64,000 nt of DNA from Bacillota bacterium (GCA_021820975.1 JAKADA010000003.1:62001-126000), one strand, 5' to 3'; positions 46,945-56,215 are shown, numbered from the stretch's first letter. The notes: generated by a model not told the origin, from the sequence alone. Numbers and translations: made by a program.

Positions 46945-48639
46945 ATGGATGTCAAAAAATCAATTGGCCGCAAATTGCGACGAGGATTTTCCGTGGTGAT
47001 CATAGTAATGGCATTATTAACACTAATTTCTGTACTTGGAATGAGTCTGGTTAGTCAATCCTACGCGCAAATTAATAACAATTGGATGCCAAAACTTGAT
47101 TATTTATCGAATATACGTGCAGATATGTATAATGTAGATCGACTTTTACAAATGAATCAAGCACAAAAAGATATTTATCAATCTGATCTTGATACAGTTA
47201 TGGCTGACCTAAAACACAATGAAAAAATGTATGCAACTATGCCAAAATCTCCACAGGAACAAACTTTATATAAAAAATTCCTTAGCAATGAAAGTTTATA
47301 TATTTCTGTGATTCCTCAATTGGAGCAATCATGGAAATCAAACTCGTACGGTTTGGCATCAACTCTATTAAACGAGTATGCAATGAGTTTTCAGCCAGCG
47401 ATTCAAAGCTTGGTGCAAAGTATGCAATATAGCGTTTCCTCTGCCAATCAAGCAGCAAAGAATGCAACGCAAAAATTTTGGCTCATATTTAGTATACTCC
47501 TGGCCCTACTAGTACTCGGCATAATTATTGGACGAATAGTGGCATCACGCATTACCCACATGGTTACAGTGCCTCTCTCACAATTGTCTTCTGCAGCCAA
47601 AGAGATTGCCACCGGAAGATTATCAACAGACGATGTACTTGTGCACAGTCAAGATGAGGTTCAACAACTGTCCGAATCATTTATTGAAATGAAAAGTGGC
47701 GTAAAAGAAATCGTGCAACGTGTGACACAAAGTGCACAAAAAGTTATGGATGCGGTAAGTTCTATGACATATGCCGCAAAGGAAAATAGCGATTTGGCTG
47801 AACGCATTGCTGCGATGATGCAGGAAATATCGTCTGCATTGAACCAACAAGTGAGCGCTGTCCAGGATGCCACCACAATAATGCGTACGATGGACACCAT
47901 CATGAAGGACGTTGGCAATACCGTAAAGGATGCTTCCCTTGCGTCTTTCGAAGCACAATCCGTGTCAAAAAATGGTCTGTCCTCTTTAACGAAAGTAACC
48001 TTGCAAATGGATTCAATCCAGCAAACCGTGGCTGAACTTGCTGGAAATGTAGATCAACTTCATGGCCGTTTTTCTGATGTTGGATCGATCGTGGCGATGA
48101 TTTCCGAAATTGCGGAACAAACCAAACTGCTTGCTCTTAATGCGGCTATCGAAGCAGCTAGAGCTGGAGAATCCGGACGTGGATTTAGTGTTGTTGCCGA
48201 TGAAGTAAGGAAGCTATCGGAGCAGTCGGATGCTTCTGCAAAAGAAATTTCTTCACTAATTACCGATATGAAAATGGTTGCCAGTCACACGGTGTCCGCG
48301 ATGAAAGTCGCACAATCGGAGGTTTCAGAAGGAAACAAAATTGTTCAAGGAGCAAGCACACTGTTTTCTCAAACCAAGGAATCGATGCAAACCCTAGAAG
48401 ATAAATTTATCATGGTTAATGAGAATATCAAGCGTGTGACAGATCATACGGCATATGTTGCTGACGCTATCCTAACTATGGCAAATGCCCTTAATGAGAC
48501 ATCTGCAGGAACAAATCGAGCAGCCGATGCCAGTTCTTCGCAACTCGCTTACACTGAAGATATCTTAAATGCATCGGCAGAATTAGCCCAAACAGCACAA
48601 CAATTGCGAACGGCGATAGGACATTTTGTAATTTCTTAA
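46945..48639 (+). CDS. Methyl-accepting chemotaxis protein
   Basis: Transmembrane chemoreceptor. ATG 46945 has GGACGGGG upstream; 564 residues. Membrane helices lie near residues 14-36 and 178-202, with a four-helix-bundle-type extracellular sensor between them. HAMP follows, then the cytoplasmic coiled coil with the hairpin tip [20 protein letters not shown], in part, and [18 protein letters not shown]. Ligand unknown. No che genes are adjacent. Confidence 0.95.
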   Translation: MDVKKSIGRKLRRGFSVVIIVMALLTLISVLGMSLVSQSYAQINNNWMPKLDYLSNIRADMYNVDRLLQMNQAQKDIYQSDLDTVMADLKHNEKMYATMPKSPQEQTLYKKFLSNESLYISVIPQLEQSWKSNSYGLASTLLNEYAMSFQPAIQSLVQSMQYSVSSANQAAKNATQKFWLIFSILLALLVLGIIIGRIVASRITHMVTVPLSQLSSAAKEIATGRLSTDDVLVHSQDEVQQLSESFIEMKSGVKEIVQRVTQSAQKVMDAVSSMTYAAKENSDLAERIAAMMQEISSALNQQVSAVQDATTIMRTMDTIMKDVGNTVKDASLASFEAQSVSKNGLSSLTKVTLQMDSIQQTVAELAGNVDQLHGRFSDVGSIVAMISEIAEQTKLLALNAAIEAARAGESGRGFSVVADEVRKLSEQSDASAKEISSLITDMKMVASHTVSAMKVAQSEVSEGNKIVQGASTLFSQTKESMQTLEDKFIMVNENIKRVTDHTAYVADAILTMANALNETSAGTNRAADASSSQLAYTEDILNASAELAQTAQQLRTAIGHFVIS

Positions 48640-48688
48640 TAAAATGCCCATGCATAGAATTTCTCTGGTCGAACTTTCATTGTCACTC

Positions 48689-48720
48689 GCTTGGGGTTGG
48701 CTATCCTTAAGGCCACCCCC
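48689..48720 (+). terminator. Terminator-like hairpin after the chemoreceptor
   Basis: GGGGTTGGC ... GCCACCCCC stem-loop about 50 bases past the stop. The following sequence is not T-rich, so efficiency is doubtful. Confidence 0.35.
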
Positions 48721-48873
48721 TTATTCGAAATCGGTTCCGATGAAGTTCAAAGTGAAAATATAGGTCACTAAGTAAATTGCTGCCAAAGTGTATCAACGCT
48801 GAGTGATATGAGATTCAAATCCATATTTCCATACCGTCACAGTTTGATCGCTGTTCCCCAAAGATTCGTCTAT

Positions 48874-49732
48874 TTACGTACTGTGAGTCGTCAATACAGC
48901 AACCCCATAAGATGGAAGATCCACAGATTGCGCCTCGACGTTACCGTTAAGTACATCATACAAAGAATCCGTTTCCTCTACCCAAACACCGGTAACATTG
49001 CGTAAAAGACCTGGAAATCCCCCTAGAAAACAAAGATCATGCTCATCTGCAATTCCACTTTCATGTTGTTCAAGAATCATGCCAACCTCTGTCACTTCAT
49101 GAAACACTCTTGTGTGCTCATAACCAACATGGTCCACCACGGCTCCATGAAATTTCTCCGATGATCCGCGACTTTTTCGCCACTGAAAATATTGCACTGT
49201 GTCTGCACCATGAGCAATCGCCTGCAGTGACGATAACAAATGAATCCCGGGTCGTTTTAACTTTGAAACTTCTTGCCAAGCAGGATAATTGTCCAGGGTG
49301 ATCATGATAACGTTTCGCTAACTTACTAGTAATCGCCTGAGTTTTTTCCCTGTAAGTTAGAGATGTATAGCAATGATTGTGTCGACCACCATGTAAATCT
49401 CGAACTCTATTGGCATCGACTCGCATCACTTCGGGATACTTGGCGGATAGCCATGCAGGCCGTGCACCTGATGGTGTGGCAAGAACCGCCACCATGTTAT
49501 TTTCCGCTAAACGATACATGACTTCATCGAGCCAAGCAAAATCATACTGACCTTCTTGCGGTTCCAAGCTGACCCATGAAAAGATACCAACTGACATAGT
49601 ATATACATGGGCCAATCGTGCGAGACGCATATCTTCGTCTAAAATTCCCGGCGTGTTCAGCCACTGTTCCGGATTGTAATCACCCCCATGAAGAAAATGG
49701 GGGAATTTCGTCGCTATCGGTGCAAAACGCAT
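48874..49732 (-). pseudogene. Decayed GH42 beta-galactosidase
   Basis: Remnant of a family-42 beta-galactosidase of normally about 650-690 residues. The N-terminal part is recognisable (FLHGGDYNPEQWLNTPGILD, SVGIFSWVSLEPQEGQYDF) up to LAKRYHDHPG near 49300. There the frame breaks and sequence jumps to the trimerisation region in another frame (WQEVSKLKRPGIHLLSSLQA, DTVQYFQWRKSRGSSEKFHG). A second jump leads to DEHDLCFLGGFPG, and the C-terminal part stops early. Two internal deletions have removed the catalytic region between. Not functional. Confidence 0.85.
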
Positions 49733-49780
49733 ACGGATAAACTCCCAAGAATGGATCAACAAAAACTTCCAATTAAAAGA

Positions 49781-49807
49781 GCAAGCCCTCTACGCAAGAG
49801 GGCTTGC
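49781..49807 (-). terminator. Terminator of the second aldo/keto reductase
   Basis: Perfect stem GCAAGCCCTCT / AGAGGGCTTGC with a 5-base loop, just past the stop of the minus-strand gene and followed by TCTTTTA. Confidence 0.75.
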
Positions 49808-49809
49808 CA

Positions 49810-50778
49810 TCAAGAATAAAAATTGCGATCCCACCGATGGGCTTTAATTTTTTCTAATTGATCCACCGATAATGTGTGTCCATCACTAATCGCACAATTG
49901 TGCTCTACGTTTCTGATCGAACGCATACCTGGAATGACTGTGGAGACAACAGGATGAGACAAGGTGTACCGCAAAGCAAGCTCTGCTACGTTTTCAACAG
50001 CAACACCGAGATCTTCGGCCAATGTCTGAACCCGTTTCGCCACTTCTTGTTTTCGATCGCCACGGAAGTAATGAGCTCGAAAATCACCTTCTGGAAACTC
50101 CGTATCCGGGGTAATGCGCCCTGTTAAGCCCCCTTCATCAAGAGGAACGCGGACAATTACACCGACATGGTAACGTTCACATGCTGCAAATAGAGCATCT
50201 TCTGGACTTTGATCAAATAGGTTGTAGATCACTTGTACAGAGTCAACGACGCCCGTTTCAAGCAGTAAAATCGCGTTTTCTGGTTGATGATCATTGATGG
50301 ACACGCCAAACGCCTTGATCTTACCTTCTTGTTTTAGTTTGGCAATCTCATCAAGCCAATCACCATGACCTACCCATTCATCTGACCAAACATGAAATTG
50401 TTGGACATCGATAGCATCAAGACCTAAGTTACGTAAACTTCTTTCCGTGCACTCCCTCACATAGCTACCGGGAAATACATCATTAACATCCACACCGTTT
50501 CGCGCAGGCCATTGCCCATTTTTCGGCGGTATTTTAGATGCTACATAAATCTTTTGCGCATGTTCTCGAACAACTTGCCCCACTAACTGCTCACTATGAC
50601 CATCGCCATAAGCTAGTGCCGTATCAATAAAGTTCAGACCAAGTTCAATCGCCTTATGTAACGCTTGTATGGATTCGTCATCCTTTGCACCAATCCAGCC
50701 ACTTTGACCGATACCCCAGGCCCCGTAGCCCACTTCCGATATGGAGAAGCCTGTTTTACCTAGCGCCCTGTAACGCAT
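49810..50778 (-). CDS. Aldo/keto reductase
   Basis: Second AKR, 322 residues. [24 protein letters not shown] (in part), catalytic [21 protein letters not shown] and QQFHVW, and cofactor segment [14 protein letters not shown]. Similar to IolS/YqkF-type oxidoreductases. It is only distantly similar to the AKR at 45273-46247, so not a recent duplicate. Substrate unknown. Confidence 0.92.
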   Translation of the reverse strand: MRYRALGKTGFSISEVGYGAWGIGQSGWIGAKDDESIQALHKAIELGLNFIDTALAYGDGHSEQLVGQVVREHAQKIYVASKIPPKNGQWPARNGVDVNDVFPGSYVRECTERSLRNLGLDAIDVQQFHVWSDEWVGHGDWLDEIAKLKQEGKIKAFGVSINDHQPENAILLLETGVVDSVQVIYNLFDQSPEDALFAACERYHVGVIVRVPLDEGGLTGRITPDTEFPEGDFRAHYFRGDRKQEVAKRVQTLAEDLGVAVENVAELALRYTLSHPVVSTVIPGMRSIRNVEHNCAISDGHTLSVDQLEKIKAHRWDRNFYS

Positions 50779-50866
50779 GCCTCACATCAACTCCTTTTCA
50801 TCAATGAATCGCTTCCCCCAAAATATATCATATTACAGGGTGGAGATACGATAAGAAGTTAAACGC

Positions 50867-51724
50867 TTATAAGGTTTCGTTAGAAAAACGATGAATGGCT
50901 GATTTCTTTTTGCTATATTGTGATCGAATATATAACTCACACTTAGGTACTGATAACGGCTTACTATAATGAAAACCTTGTATAATCCCACAGCCTCGTT
51001 CACGCAAAAACGCGACTTCAAGGTATTGCTCTACACCTTCGGCAATACAATTAAGATGCAGCTTTGCGGCAAGTTCAATCATTGATGTCACAATAATATC
51101 CTGTTTAGAATTATACAGCATCGTTTGAATGAAGGAGCGGTCGATCTTCACCGTATCAATCGGAAAGTAGCTGAGATATTGCCAAGAAGAGTAACCTGTT
51201 CCAAAGTCGTCGATGGCTAATCGCACACCTATTTCATGTAATCGATGCAAATCCTCTACCATTTTACTATTCATCTCAAAGGCTATACCTTCCGTGAGTT
51301 CAAGCTCAAGGAGATTTGGTCGCAAATTGGTATTTCGCAAAATATCTATGACAGTTTCTGTGAATGTGCTATCTTCCATTTGTTTCGCAGACAGATTAAC
51401 CGAAATATAAAAATCCGCGCCAAACTGTTTATTCCAAGCAGTTACCTGTGCACATGCAGTCTGCAGAGCGAAATGACCTAGTTGAGTAATAAGCCCGCTT
51501 TCCTCAGCTATGGGAATAAACGTGGTCGGGGCGATAAATCCATAAGTGGGATGTGCCCAACGAATAAGCGCTTCAAACCCGAGAATAGTACCCGAATTCA
51601 CATCCCATATCGGCTGATAATCCAAGGACAGTTCCTTGTACTTTAAGGCATTACGCAAGTCATTTTCCAAAGCGGCTTTACCTTTTAAGAGTGACTGTGC
51701 CTTATTCTCAAGATAATGGGTCAT
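50867..51724 (-). CDS. Stand-alone EAL-domain c-di-GMP phosphodiesterase
   Basis: From ATG 51724 (GGGGGTG upstream) 285 residues. The EAL domain appears catalytically intact: FEALIRW, SVNLSAKQ, ELTEG, AIDDFGTGYSS, VKIDRSFI, CIAEGVE and GIIQGFHYSKPL. The N-terminal 35 residues are helical (KGKAALENDLRNALKYKEL), like the linker that usually follows a GGDEF domain, so the gene may derive from a GGDEF-EAL protein. No membrane segment. It lies upstream of the peptide-signalling pair. Confidence 0.92.
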   Translation of the reverse strand: MTHYLENKAQSLLKGKAALENDLRNALKYKELSLDYQPIWDVNSGTILGFEALIRWAHPTYGFIAPTTFIPIAEESGLITQLGHFALQTACAQVTAWNKQFGADFYISVNLSAKQMEDSTFTETVIDILRNTNLRPNLLELELTEGIAFEMNSKMVEDLHRLHEIGVRLAIDDFGTGYSSWQYLSYFPIDTVKIDRSFIQTMLYNSKQDIIVTSMIELAAKLHLNCIAEGVEQYLEVAFLRERGCGIIQGFHYSKPLSVPKCELYIRSQYSKKKSAIHRFSNETL

Positions 51725-51842
51725 GTTTGCACCCCCTTCTTGAATTACAACAGCCATAAGCAATCACCTCATAGATTGAAAAATCTGATATCATCGTCAA
51801 CATATCACTCTGCTTCACCAAAGTTCATCCGCTCTACTTATA

Positions 51843-51866
51843 GGGGCCGCTAAATTGCACGGCCCC
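51843..51866 (-). terminator. Hairpin after the signal-peptide precursor gene
   Basis: Stem GGGGCCG / CGGCCCC with a 10-base loop, 12 bases past the stop of the 46-residue propeptide gene. The U-tract is weak (TATAAG). Confidence 0.5.
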
Positions 51867-51877
51867 ACAATAGTATC

Positions 51878-52018
51878 TTACAAGCTAAAAATACTAACTA
51901 CATTCGGTTCTGAGGTGTTACCAGTTGCCGACAGACCTTTTGATTGGGTGAACACAAGACTCGATGATGCGACAGCCAACACGGCAAACAAAAAAAAGCC
52001 AAGAATTATCTTTTTCAT
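51878..52018 (-). CDS. Secreted signalling propeptide (Phr/NprX-like)
   Basis: Forty-six residues, reading MKKIILGFFLFAVLAVASSS then LVFTQSKGLSATGNTSEPNV and VSIFSL. This is a classical Sec signal peptide (two lysines, hydrophobic core, small residues) followed by a short polar pro-region. An SD-like GGTGG lies eight bases before the ATG. Phr, PapR and NprX precursors have this size and plan and release a C-terminal peptide; here the tail SEPNVVS resembles the Bacillus NprX pheromone SKPDVVG. It is divergent from an RNPP-type regulator 112 bases away. The function is inferred from plan and context; the mature peptide is not known. Confidence 0.8.
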   Translation of the reverse strand: MKKIILGFFLFAVLAVASSSLVFTQSKGLSATGNTSEPNVVSIFSL

Positions 52019-52042
52019 GTACATAACCACCCTGAGCAATGT

Positions 52043-52083
52043 ATTTTATGAGGCTTGTCTATACTATACAACAATGTTACGAT
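52043..52083. promoter_or_regulatory. Overlapping divergent promoters of propeptide and regulator
   Basis: Plus strand: TTGTCT (52055-52060), 17 bases, TACGAT (52078-52083). Minus strand: TTGTAT (52066-52071), 17 bases, TAAAAT (52043-52048). The -35 elements of the two promoters interleave, so polymerase could hardly occupy both at once. Confidence 0.5.
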
Positions 52084-52100
52084 TATGATCACTAACTATA

Positions 52101-52126
52101 GGTAATTTATACTTACCAGGGGGTAA
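52101..52126. promoter_or_regulatory. GGTAA/TTACC repeat, candidate operator
   Basis: Three half-sites GGTAA (52101-52105), TTACC (52113-52117) and GGTAA (52122-52126) form two overlapping palindromes just before the regulator's ATG at 52131. The last half-site overlaps the ribosome binding site (GGGGGTAAG). This is a plausible autoregulatory site. Confidence 0.4.
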
Positions 52127-52130
52127 GTAA

Positions 52131-53348
52131 ATGTATCTCCCTTCCGATATTGGAATAAGGATCAAGCAATTACGACTTCAAATGCATCTTTCTCAAACGC
52201 AAATTGCGGGTAATGACATGACTCGTTCACTTATTAGCCAAATTGAAAACGGAAAATGTCACCCATCCATCGCGACGTTATCTCTCATTGCACAACGTTT
52301 AGGAAAACCTATCGAATATTTTTTCTCCGTCGTCAGTCACGACGCTAATGCGCTTCACCTAATCAACGATGCTACCTCAGCCTTACAAAAAGGCAATATC
52401 AAGGAGGCTGTCGATAAAGCAACTAACGCTGTGCAACTTAGTCAGTTGGGAACTGATGAATCTATTGAACCTCAAGCGAGATACATTCTAGGTGTTAGTT
52501 TGCGTAAAAATGGTGAATGGCAAAGAGCTTTTGATGAACTTGAAGAAGCCCTCGAGTTGTTCCTAGCGGCAAAAGATAAAAAGCGAATCATTGAGACGCA
52601 ATTTGAGTTGGGAAACTGCAGTTTTTATCTAGAAGAATATAAGAATGCCTCGCGATTTTATCGAAAAGTAATCCGCATGTGTAATGAACTTAAAACACTT
52701 GATCGCCTTCGCGTACGGGCCCTACTGTATTTAGGCACTGTTTACTATCGCCTAGGAGAAAATGAGAATGCGTTATCCTCTTATACCGAAGCGGAAAATT
52801 CCGCGAAAATACATAATGATCCCGATTTTATTATCGACGTCCAGATGAGCATTGGTTGGGTCCTTCATGTCCTTCACGATAACGAATTGGCCATCACAGT
52901 CACCACGAAAGCACTCCATATGACTGAGATGGGAAATAGATACCTTCGCACTGAACTTATGCAAAATCTTGGTATCATGGAGTCAGCACGAGGTAATTGG
53001 GAAACTGCCCTTTTACTTTGGAATCAATGCCTAAACGAATTCAGACAAAATAAACGCATCGTAAGAGAAGCTTCTCTATTAGCTGATATTGCCACCTACT
53101 GGGTCCATATGAAAGATTTTGATCATGCAGAAATGCTATACAATCAATCTCTTTCGCTCTTAGACTCGCAAAATAATATGCTCCTTCGCGGGATAACGTA
53201 TCGCAATCTTGGTATGTTGTATAAGCAAAAAGGCGAAAAAAAGAGCGCTGACGAATGTTTTCGCATCAGCGTCAATTTATTTCGCAACCTGGGTTCTGTT
53301 CGTGAACTAGCTACTACAATTGAGATGTGGCAAGGCGAGGAACCTTGA
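52131..53348 (+). CDS. RNPP-type HTH-TPR regulator (NprR/PlcR-like)
   Basis: Peptide-responsive transcription factor, 405 residues. The N-terminal XRE-type helix-turn-helix spans residues 5-62 (IGIRIKQLRLQMHLSQTQIA, SLISQIENGKCHPSIATLSLIAQRLG, in part). A long TPR superhelix follows from about 72 to 400, with repeats such as ARYILGVSLRKNGEWQRAFDELEEAL (in part), LYLGTVYYRLGENENAL, ELMQNLGIMESARGNWETAL and TYRNLGMLYKQKGEKKSADE. Size and plan match NprR and PlcR. It is divergent from a secreted propeptide gene, so it is probably the receptor of that peptide. ATG with AGGGGG upstream. Confidence 0.9.
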   Translation: MYLPSDIGIRIKQLRLQMHLSQTQIAGNDMTRSLISQIENGKCHPSIATLSLIAQRLGKPIEYFFSVVSHDANALHLINDATSALQKGNIKEAVDKATNAVQLSQLGTDESIEPQARYILGVSLRKNGEWQRAFDELEEALELFLAAKDKKRIIETQFELGNCSFYLEEYKNASRFYRKVIRMCNELKTLDRLRVRALLYLGTVYYRLGENENALSSYTEAENSAKIHNDPDFIIDVQMSIGWVLHVLHDNELAITVTTKALHMTEMGNRYLRTELMQNLGIMESARGNWETALLLWNQCLNEFRQNKRIVREASLLADIATYWVHMKDFDHAEMLYNQSLSLLDSQNNMLLRGITYRNLGMLYKQKGEKKSADECFRISVNLFRNLGSVRELATTIEMWQGEEP

Positions 53349-53362
53349 GACACAACCGAAAG

Positions 53363-54292
53363 TTATCCGACATGCATGGCCACCAACAACATGGTGATAA
53401 TGGCGATACTGATCAAAATCGATAATGACCCTGTCAAACTGGATAACGCAGGGTCACCATCCGATTTTTCAGTAAAAATAGGCGTCAAAATCGATAACGG
53501 AGCAAAAACTAAGATAGCTAAAACACGACGAACAGCCAGTGAAAAAGGCATAAAAAAGTAAAATAACAGAGCAAAAGCAACAGCGAATGCATAGCGGATC
53601 GATAGAGTAAGAAATACCTGACGAATATACTCAGGCTTAGCGGTCATCTCAAACATCATGCCAATCATAAGCATGGCCAAAAAAGCATTCGCATTGCCCA
53701 CCGTGGAAGATAATACGAACACCGAAGATGGCATGTGAATCTGAAAGAGAGACAAGGTAAGCATAATGATATACGTATCAAATGGCACGGATGACAGCAG
53801 CTTTTTAACACTAGCGAATACACGTGTGCGTTCTTTAGCGCCTACGATACTTGATGTGATCGCATAAGATCCACCTGTACACATGATCGAATTGCCTGCA
53901 TCAAACATGCTTGTGATAACGATACCAAATGGGCCCAAAAAACTTTGCACAAAAGGCATAGTAAATGCGCCAATATTATAGCCCGGGAAATTAAGCATAC
54001 AATACGCCTTGGTACGGTTGTCCCTCTTGCGTGCCACAACATAGCCCACGATAAGCAAAAGTACATTACACAAGAAGCCGAGAAGCACCACGCCAATAAT
54101 CGATGATTGAAAAACGAAGCTTGCAAATCCGGTAATGATCGCAGCAGGAAGCGTAATATTCATGACGATTTTTGAGACAACCGTATAACTCGTCGCTGAA
54201 AAAAAACGCACGCGTTTTAGCAAATATCCCAAAGCCATAATAAAAATAAGCGTAAATGCTTTGAGTAAAACAGGCAACATCGCGTTATCCAT
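53363..54292 (-). CDS. AEC-family transporter
   Basis: Auxin-efflux-carrier-family permease, 309 residues, about ten membrane segments. FIMALGYLLKRVRFF and ITLPAAIITGFASF in the first half, then FPGYNIGAFTMPFVQSFLG are typical. Substrates in bacteria are often malate or other organic acids. It converges on the regulator gene; possible target or just neighbour. Confidence 0.9.
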   Translation of the reverse strand: MDNAMLPVLLKAFTLIFIMALGYLLKRVRFFSATSYTVVSKIVMNITLPAAIITGFASFVFQSSIIGVVLLGFLCNVLLLIVGYVVARKRDNRTKAYCMLNFPGYNIGAFTMPFVQSFLGPFGIVITSMFDAGNSIMCTGGSYAITSSIVGAKERTRVFASVKKLLSSVPFDTYIIMLTLSLFQIHMPSSVFVLSSTVGNANAFLAMLMIGMMFEMTAKPEYIRQVFLTLSIRYAFAVAFALLFYFFMPFSLAVRRVLAILVFAPLSILTPIFTEKSDGDPALSSLTGSLSILISIAIITMLLVAMHVG

Positions 54293-54312
54293 TCACATCA
54301 CACAGATATAGG

Positions 54313-54885
54313 TTAGTCGATGAAAATATCCGTTGTAGCACGAATCCGTCCCAAACGTGAAAAGACATAGCGTACTGTATGTTCATGTTCTGTCACATCC
54401 ATGGCAGCCATAGCATCTTCAACAAACACTTGTTGATAGCCGAATTGGTATGCTTCTCGAGCTGTCGTTTCTACACCAATGCTCGTAGAAATTCCACATA
54501 ATACGATCGTATCGATTCCTCGTCTACGTAGTTCTAGATCGAGATCCGTTCCAAAAAATGCACCCCATTGATGTTTAGTTATGGTATGGTCTGTCGCTTC
54601 TGGACCTAATTCTGGTGCAAGTTGTGCCCAGTCTTTTGGCCGTTCTGTCATAGCCGGTAACGGCTGATCCGTGATCGGACGAAGCATATCTTTGCCGTCT
54701 CGCGATCCCACCGTAACCAGTACGACAAAGCCTCCCTTAGCACGAAATGCCTGTGCCAATGTCACCGTATTGGTCAATACCGCTTGCGCATCATACGGTT
54801 CAACATTTTGCGATAAAATGCCTTTTTGCAGATCAATTACCACCAGTGCTGTTTTTTTGGCGTCAAGTGTGATGGCATTACTCAA
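54313..54885 (-). CDS. Isochorismatase-like protein without nucleophile Cys
   Basis: From a TTG at 54885 (AAGGGG about ten bases upstream) 190 residues. Catalytic aspartate in ALVVIDLQKG and lysine in HTITKHQWGAFFGTDL. The nucleophile segment reads GISTSIGVETTAREAYQFGY, with Gly where Cys is expected. This matches the YecD-like subgroup, which naturally lacks Cys. The frame is open upstream, but the extension is not family-like. Confidence 0.85.
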   Translation of the reverse strand: MSNAITLDAKKTALVVIDLQKGILSQNVEPYDAQAVLTNTVTLAQAFRAKGGFVVLVTVGSRDGKDMLRPITDQPLPAMTERPKDWAQLAPELGPEATDHTITKHQWGAFFGTDLDLELRRRGIDTIVLCGISTSIGVETTAREAYQFGYQQVFVEDAMAAMDVTEHEHTVRYVFSRLGRIRATTDIFID

Positions 54886-55043
54886 AAATATCGTCCCCTT
54901 TGAAAATTGAATTTCAATTGAGTATACCCTATTTTTTACTGAAAAAAAGTCAAACCCAAGATAGACATACACACAATTTCTTCACAAGTAATGGGTATAG
55001 TAGCTAGAAGTAGGATACTTTTGCGATGGTGAGTGGGTGAGTT

Positions 55044-55286
55044 ATGCAAAGTCGTACCTTCGGGGCAGCTCCTGATGATCGAACACATGTAAGCGACAAT
55101 CCTTTGTTAGCTGGCATGCTGCACGCTTTGAACCCATTGACAGTGCGCATATCTGGGGCAAACGTCAACCGCAGGACCATGGAAAACTTGACGGCCGCAG
55201 GTTTTCTCATTCAGCATGTATCTAGATTGGCGTGGAAAGATATCGTTCGTAAGATAATCGCTACGCCCCTACCCAAGGAGGACTAA
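55044..55286 (+). pseudogene. C-terminal fragment of a SAM methyltransferase
   Basis: Eighty residues that resemble the end of class I (UbiE/phosphatidylethanolamine-type) methyltransferases: DNPLLAGMLHALNPLTVRISGANVNRRT, in part, then NLTAAGFLIQHVSRLAWKDIVRKIIATP, in part. The SAM-binding domain is absent and no remnant is seen upstream. It has an ATG and weak GGTGAG site, so it may be translated. It lies 3 bases before the DUF302 gene. Confidence 0.7.
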
Positions 55287-55289
55287 ACC

Positions 55290-55673
55290 ATGTTTCATTA
55301 CACTGTTGAAACGGCAAAAACAATCCAACAAGTTATTCAAGATTTAGAACAAAGTCTGAAATCGCGAAAGTTCGGCGTTTTGTGGGCATTCGATCTTACT
55401 GCGACATTGCACAGTAAAGGTATTGAGTTCACAAAACCATATCATATCCTTGAAGTGTGCAATCCGGTACGAGCAAAAGAAGTGTTGAGTGAAGATGACC
55501 TCGTTGGCTATTTTCTTCCCTGCAAAATCGTCGTCTATGATGATGGGGGAGTAACAAAAATCGGTTTGCCGAGACCCACAGCATTAATGAAAATGATCGA
55601 GAGACCAGCTCTTCAACCTATCGCGCAAATCGTTGAACAGACGTTAATTAGTGCAATTGACGAAGCGAAATAA
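55290..55673 (+). CDS. DUF302 protein
   Basis: Small alpha/beta protein, 127 residues: MFHYTVETAKTIQQVIQDLEQSL, in part, FGVLWAFDLTATLHSKG, YHILEVCNPVRAKEVL and YFLPCKIVVYDDGG. These fit DUF302, a family of unknown role often found in sulfur- and metal-oxidising or acidophilic bacteria. AAGGAGG site before ATG. Confidence 0.9.
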   Translation: MFHYTVETAKTIQQVIQDLEQSLKSRKFGVLWAFDLTATLHSKGIEFTKPYHILEVCNPVRAKEVLSEDDLVGYFLPCKIVVYDDGGVTKIGLPRPTALMKMIERPALQPIAQIVEQTLISAIDEAK

Positions 55674-55739
55674 CGCGTGACGATACTTAACCACAAGAGG
55701 TGAACTAGTCTGCCTCTTGTGGGTTCAATTTGTGAAACA

Positions 55740-55985
55740 TTAGAGCAAATCCCGCATTCTCTTGTACTCTTCTTCCGTAATTTCACCGCGAGCAAAACGT
55801 TCCGCTAAAAGTTCCCGTGCATTGGAACCCGGGGCGGAATTTGAGTCTTTACGTGTCGCGTGTTTGACGAGATATACTACCGTCCAGACGACGCCGACAA
55901 TGATAGCCAGTTGGACGATCATGCCGACAATACCAAAACCAAGTCCACCGTAGCCCATACCGCCATATCCAAAACCCATCATCAT
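55740..55985 (-). CDS. SHOCT-domain membrane mini-protein
   Basis: Eighty-one residues (start at one of two or three adjacent ATGs, GGAGG upstream). Gly/Met/Tyr-rich start (MGFGYGGMGYGGLGFG), one membrane helix (MIVQLAIIVGVVWTVVYLV), then a C-terminal SHOCT motif LLAERFARGEITEEEYKRMRDLL, in part. SHOCT modules are thought to mediate oligomerisation. Confidence 0.85.
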   Translation of the reverse strand: MMMGFGYGGMGYGGLGFGIVGMIVQLAIIVGVVWTVVYLVKHATRKDSNSAPGSNARELLAERFARGEITEEEYKRMRDLL

Positions 55986-56043
55986 GCATTCCTCCTGCCT
56001 TTAGCACGTGTAGCTTGAATCTTAGATATAGTTTACCCGCAAG

Positions 56044-56167
56044 ATGTGAAGAAAGTATGCGGGTATTACCTTGAATGAATTCGAATGGCTCAATGACGTG
56101 AATTCCACCGCAATGGCTTTGTGCCTATCGGAAATGACCAAGGCTTACCTCCATACTTTCTTCACAT
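56044..56167. mobile_element. 124-bp inverted-repeat (MITE-like) element
   Basis: Bounded by a perfect 16-bp inverted repeat ATGTGAAGAAAGTATG / CATACTTTCTTCACAT (56044-56059 and 56152-56167), extending to 20 of 22 matches. No transposase. The interior and left end are present again at 57833-57933. A target-site duplication was not seen. Confidence 0.6.
56045..56145 (+). repeat. Direct repeat copy 1 (101 bp)
   Basis: Matches 57833-57933 at 99 of 101 positions; the two mismatches are adjacent (GG versus TT, at 56062-56063). It is the left four fifths of the inverted-repeat element. Confidence 0.95.
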
Positions 56168-56215
56168 TTAGTAGATACGATACCTACGTACCCAAGAATA
56201 AAAGGAGGGATTTTT

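Noticed and set aside
51855-52088. 77-residue plus-strand frame opposite the propeptide
   Set aside because: No ribosome binding site and no protein-like pattern; the minus-strand 46-residue frame has both.
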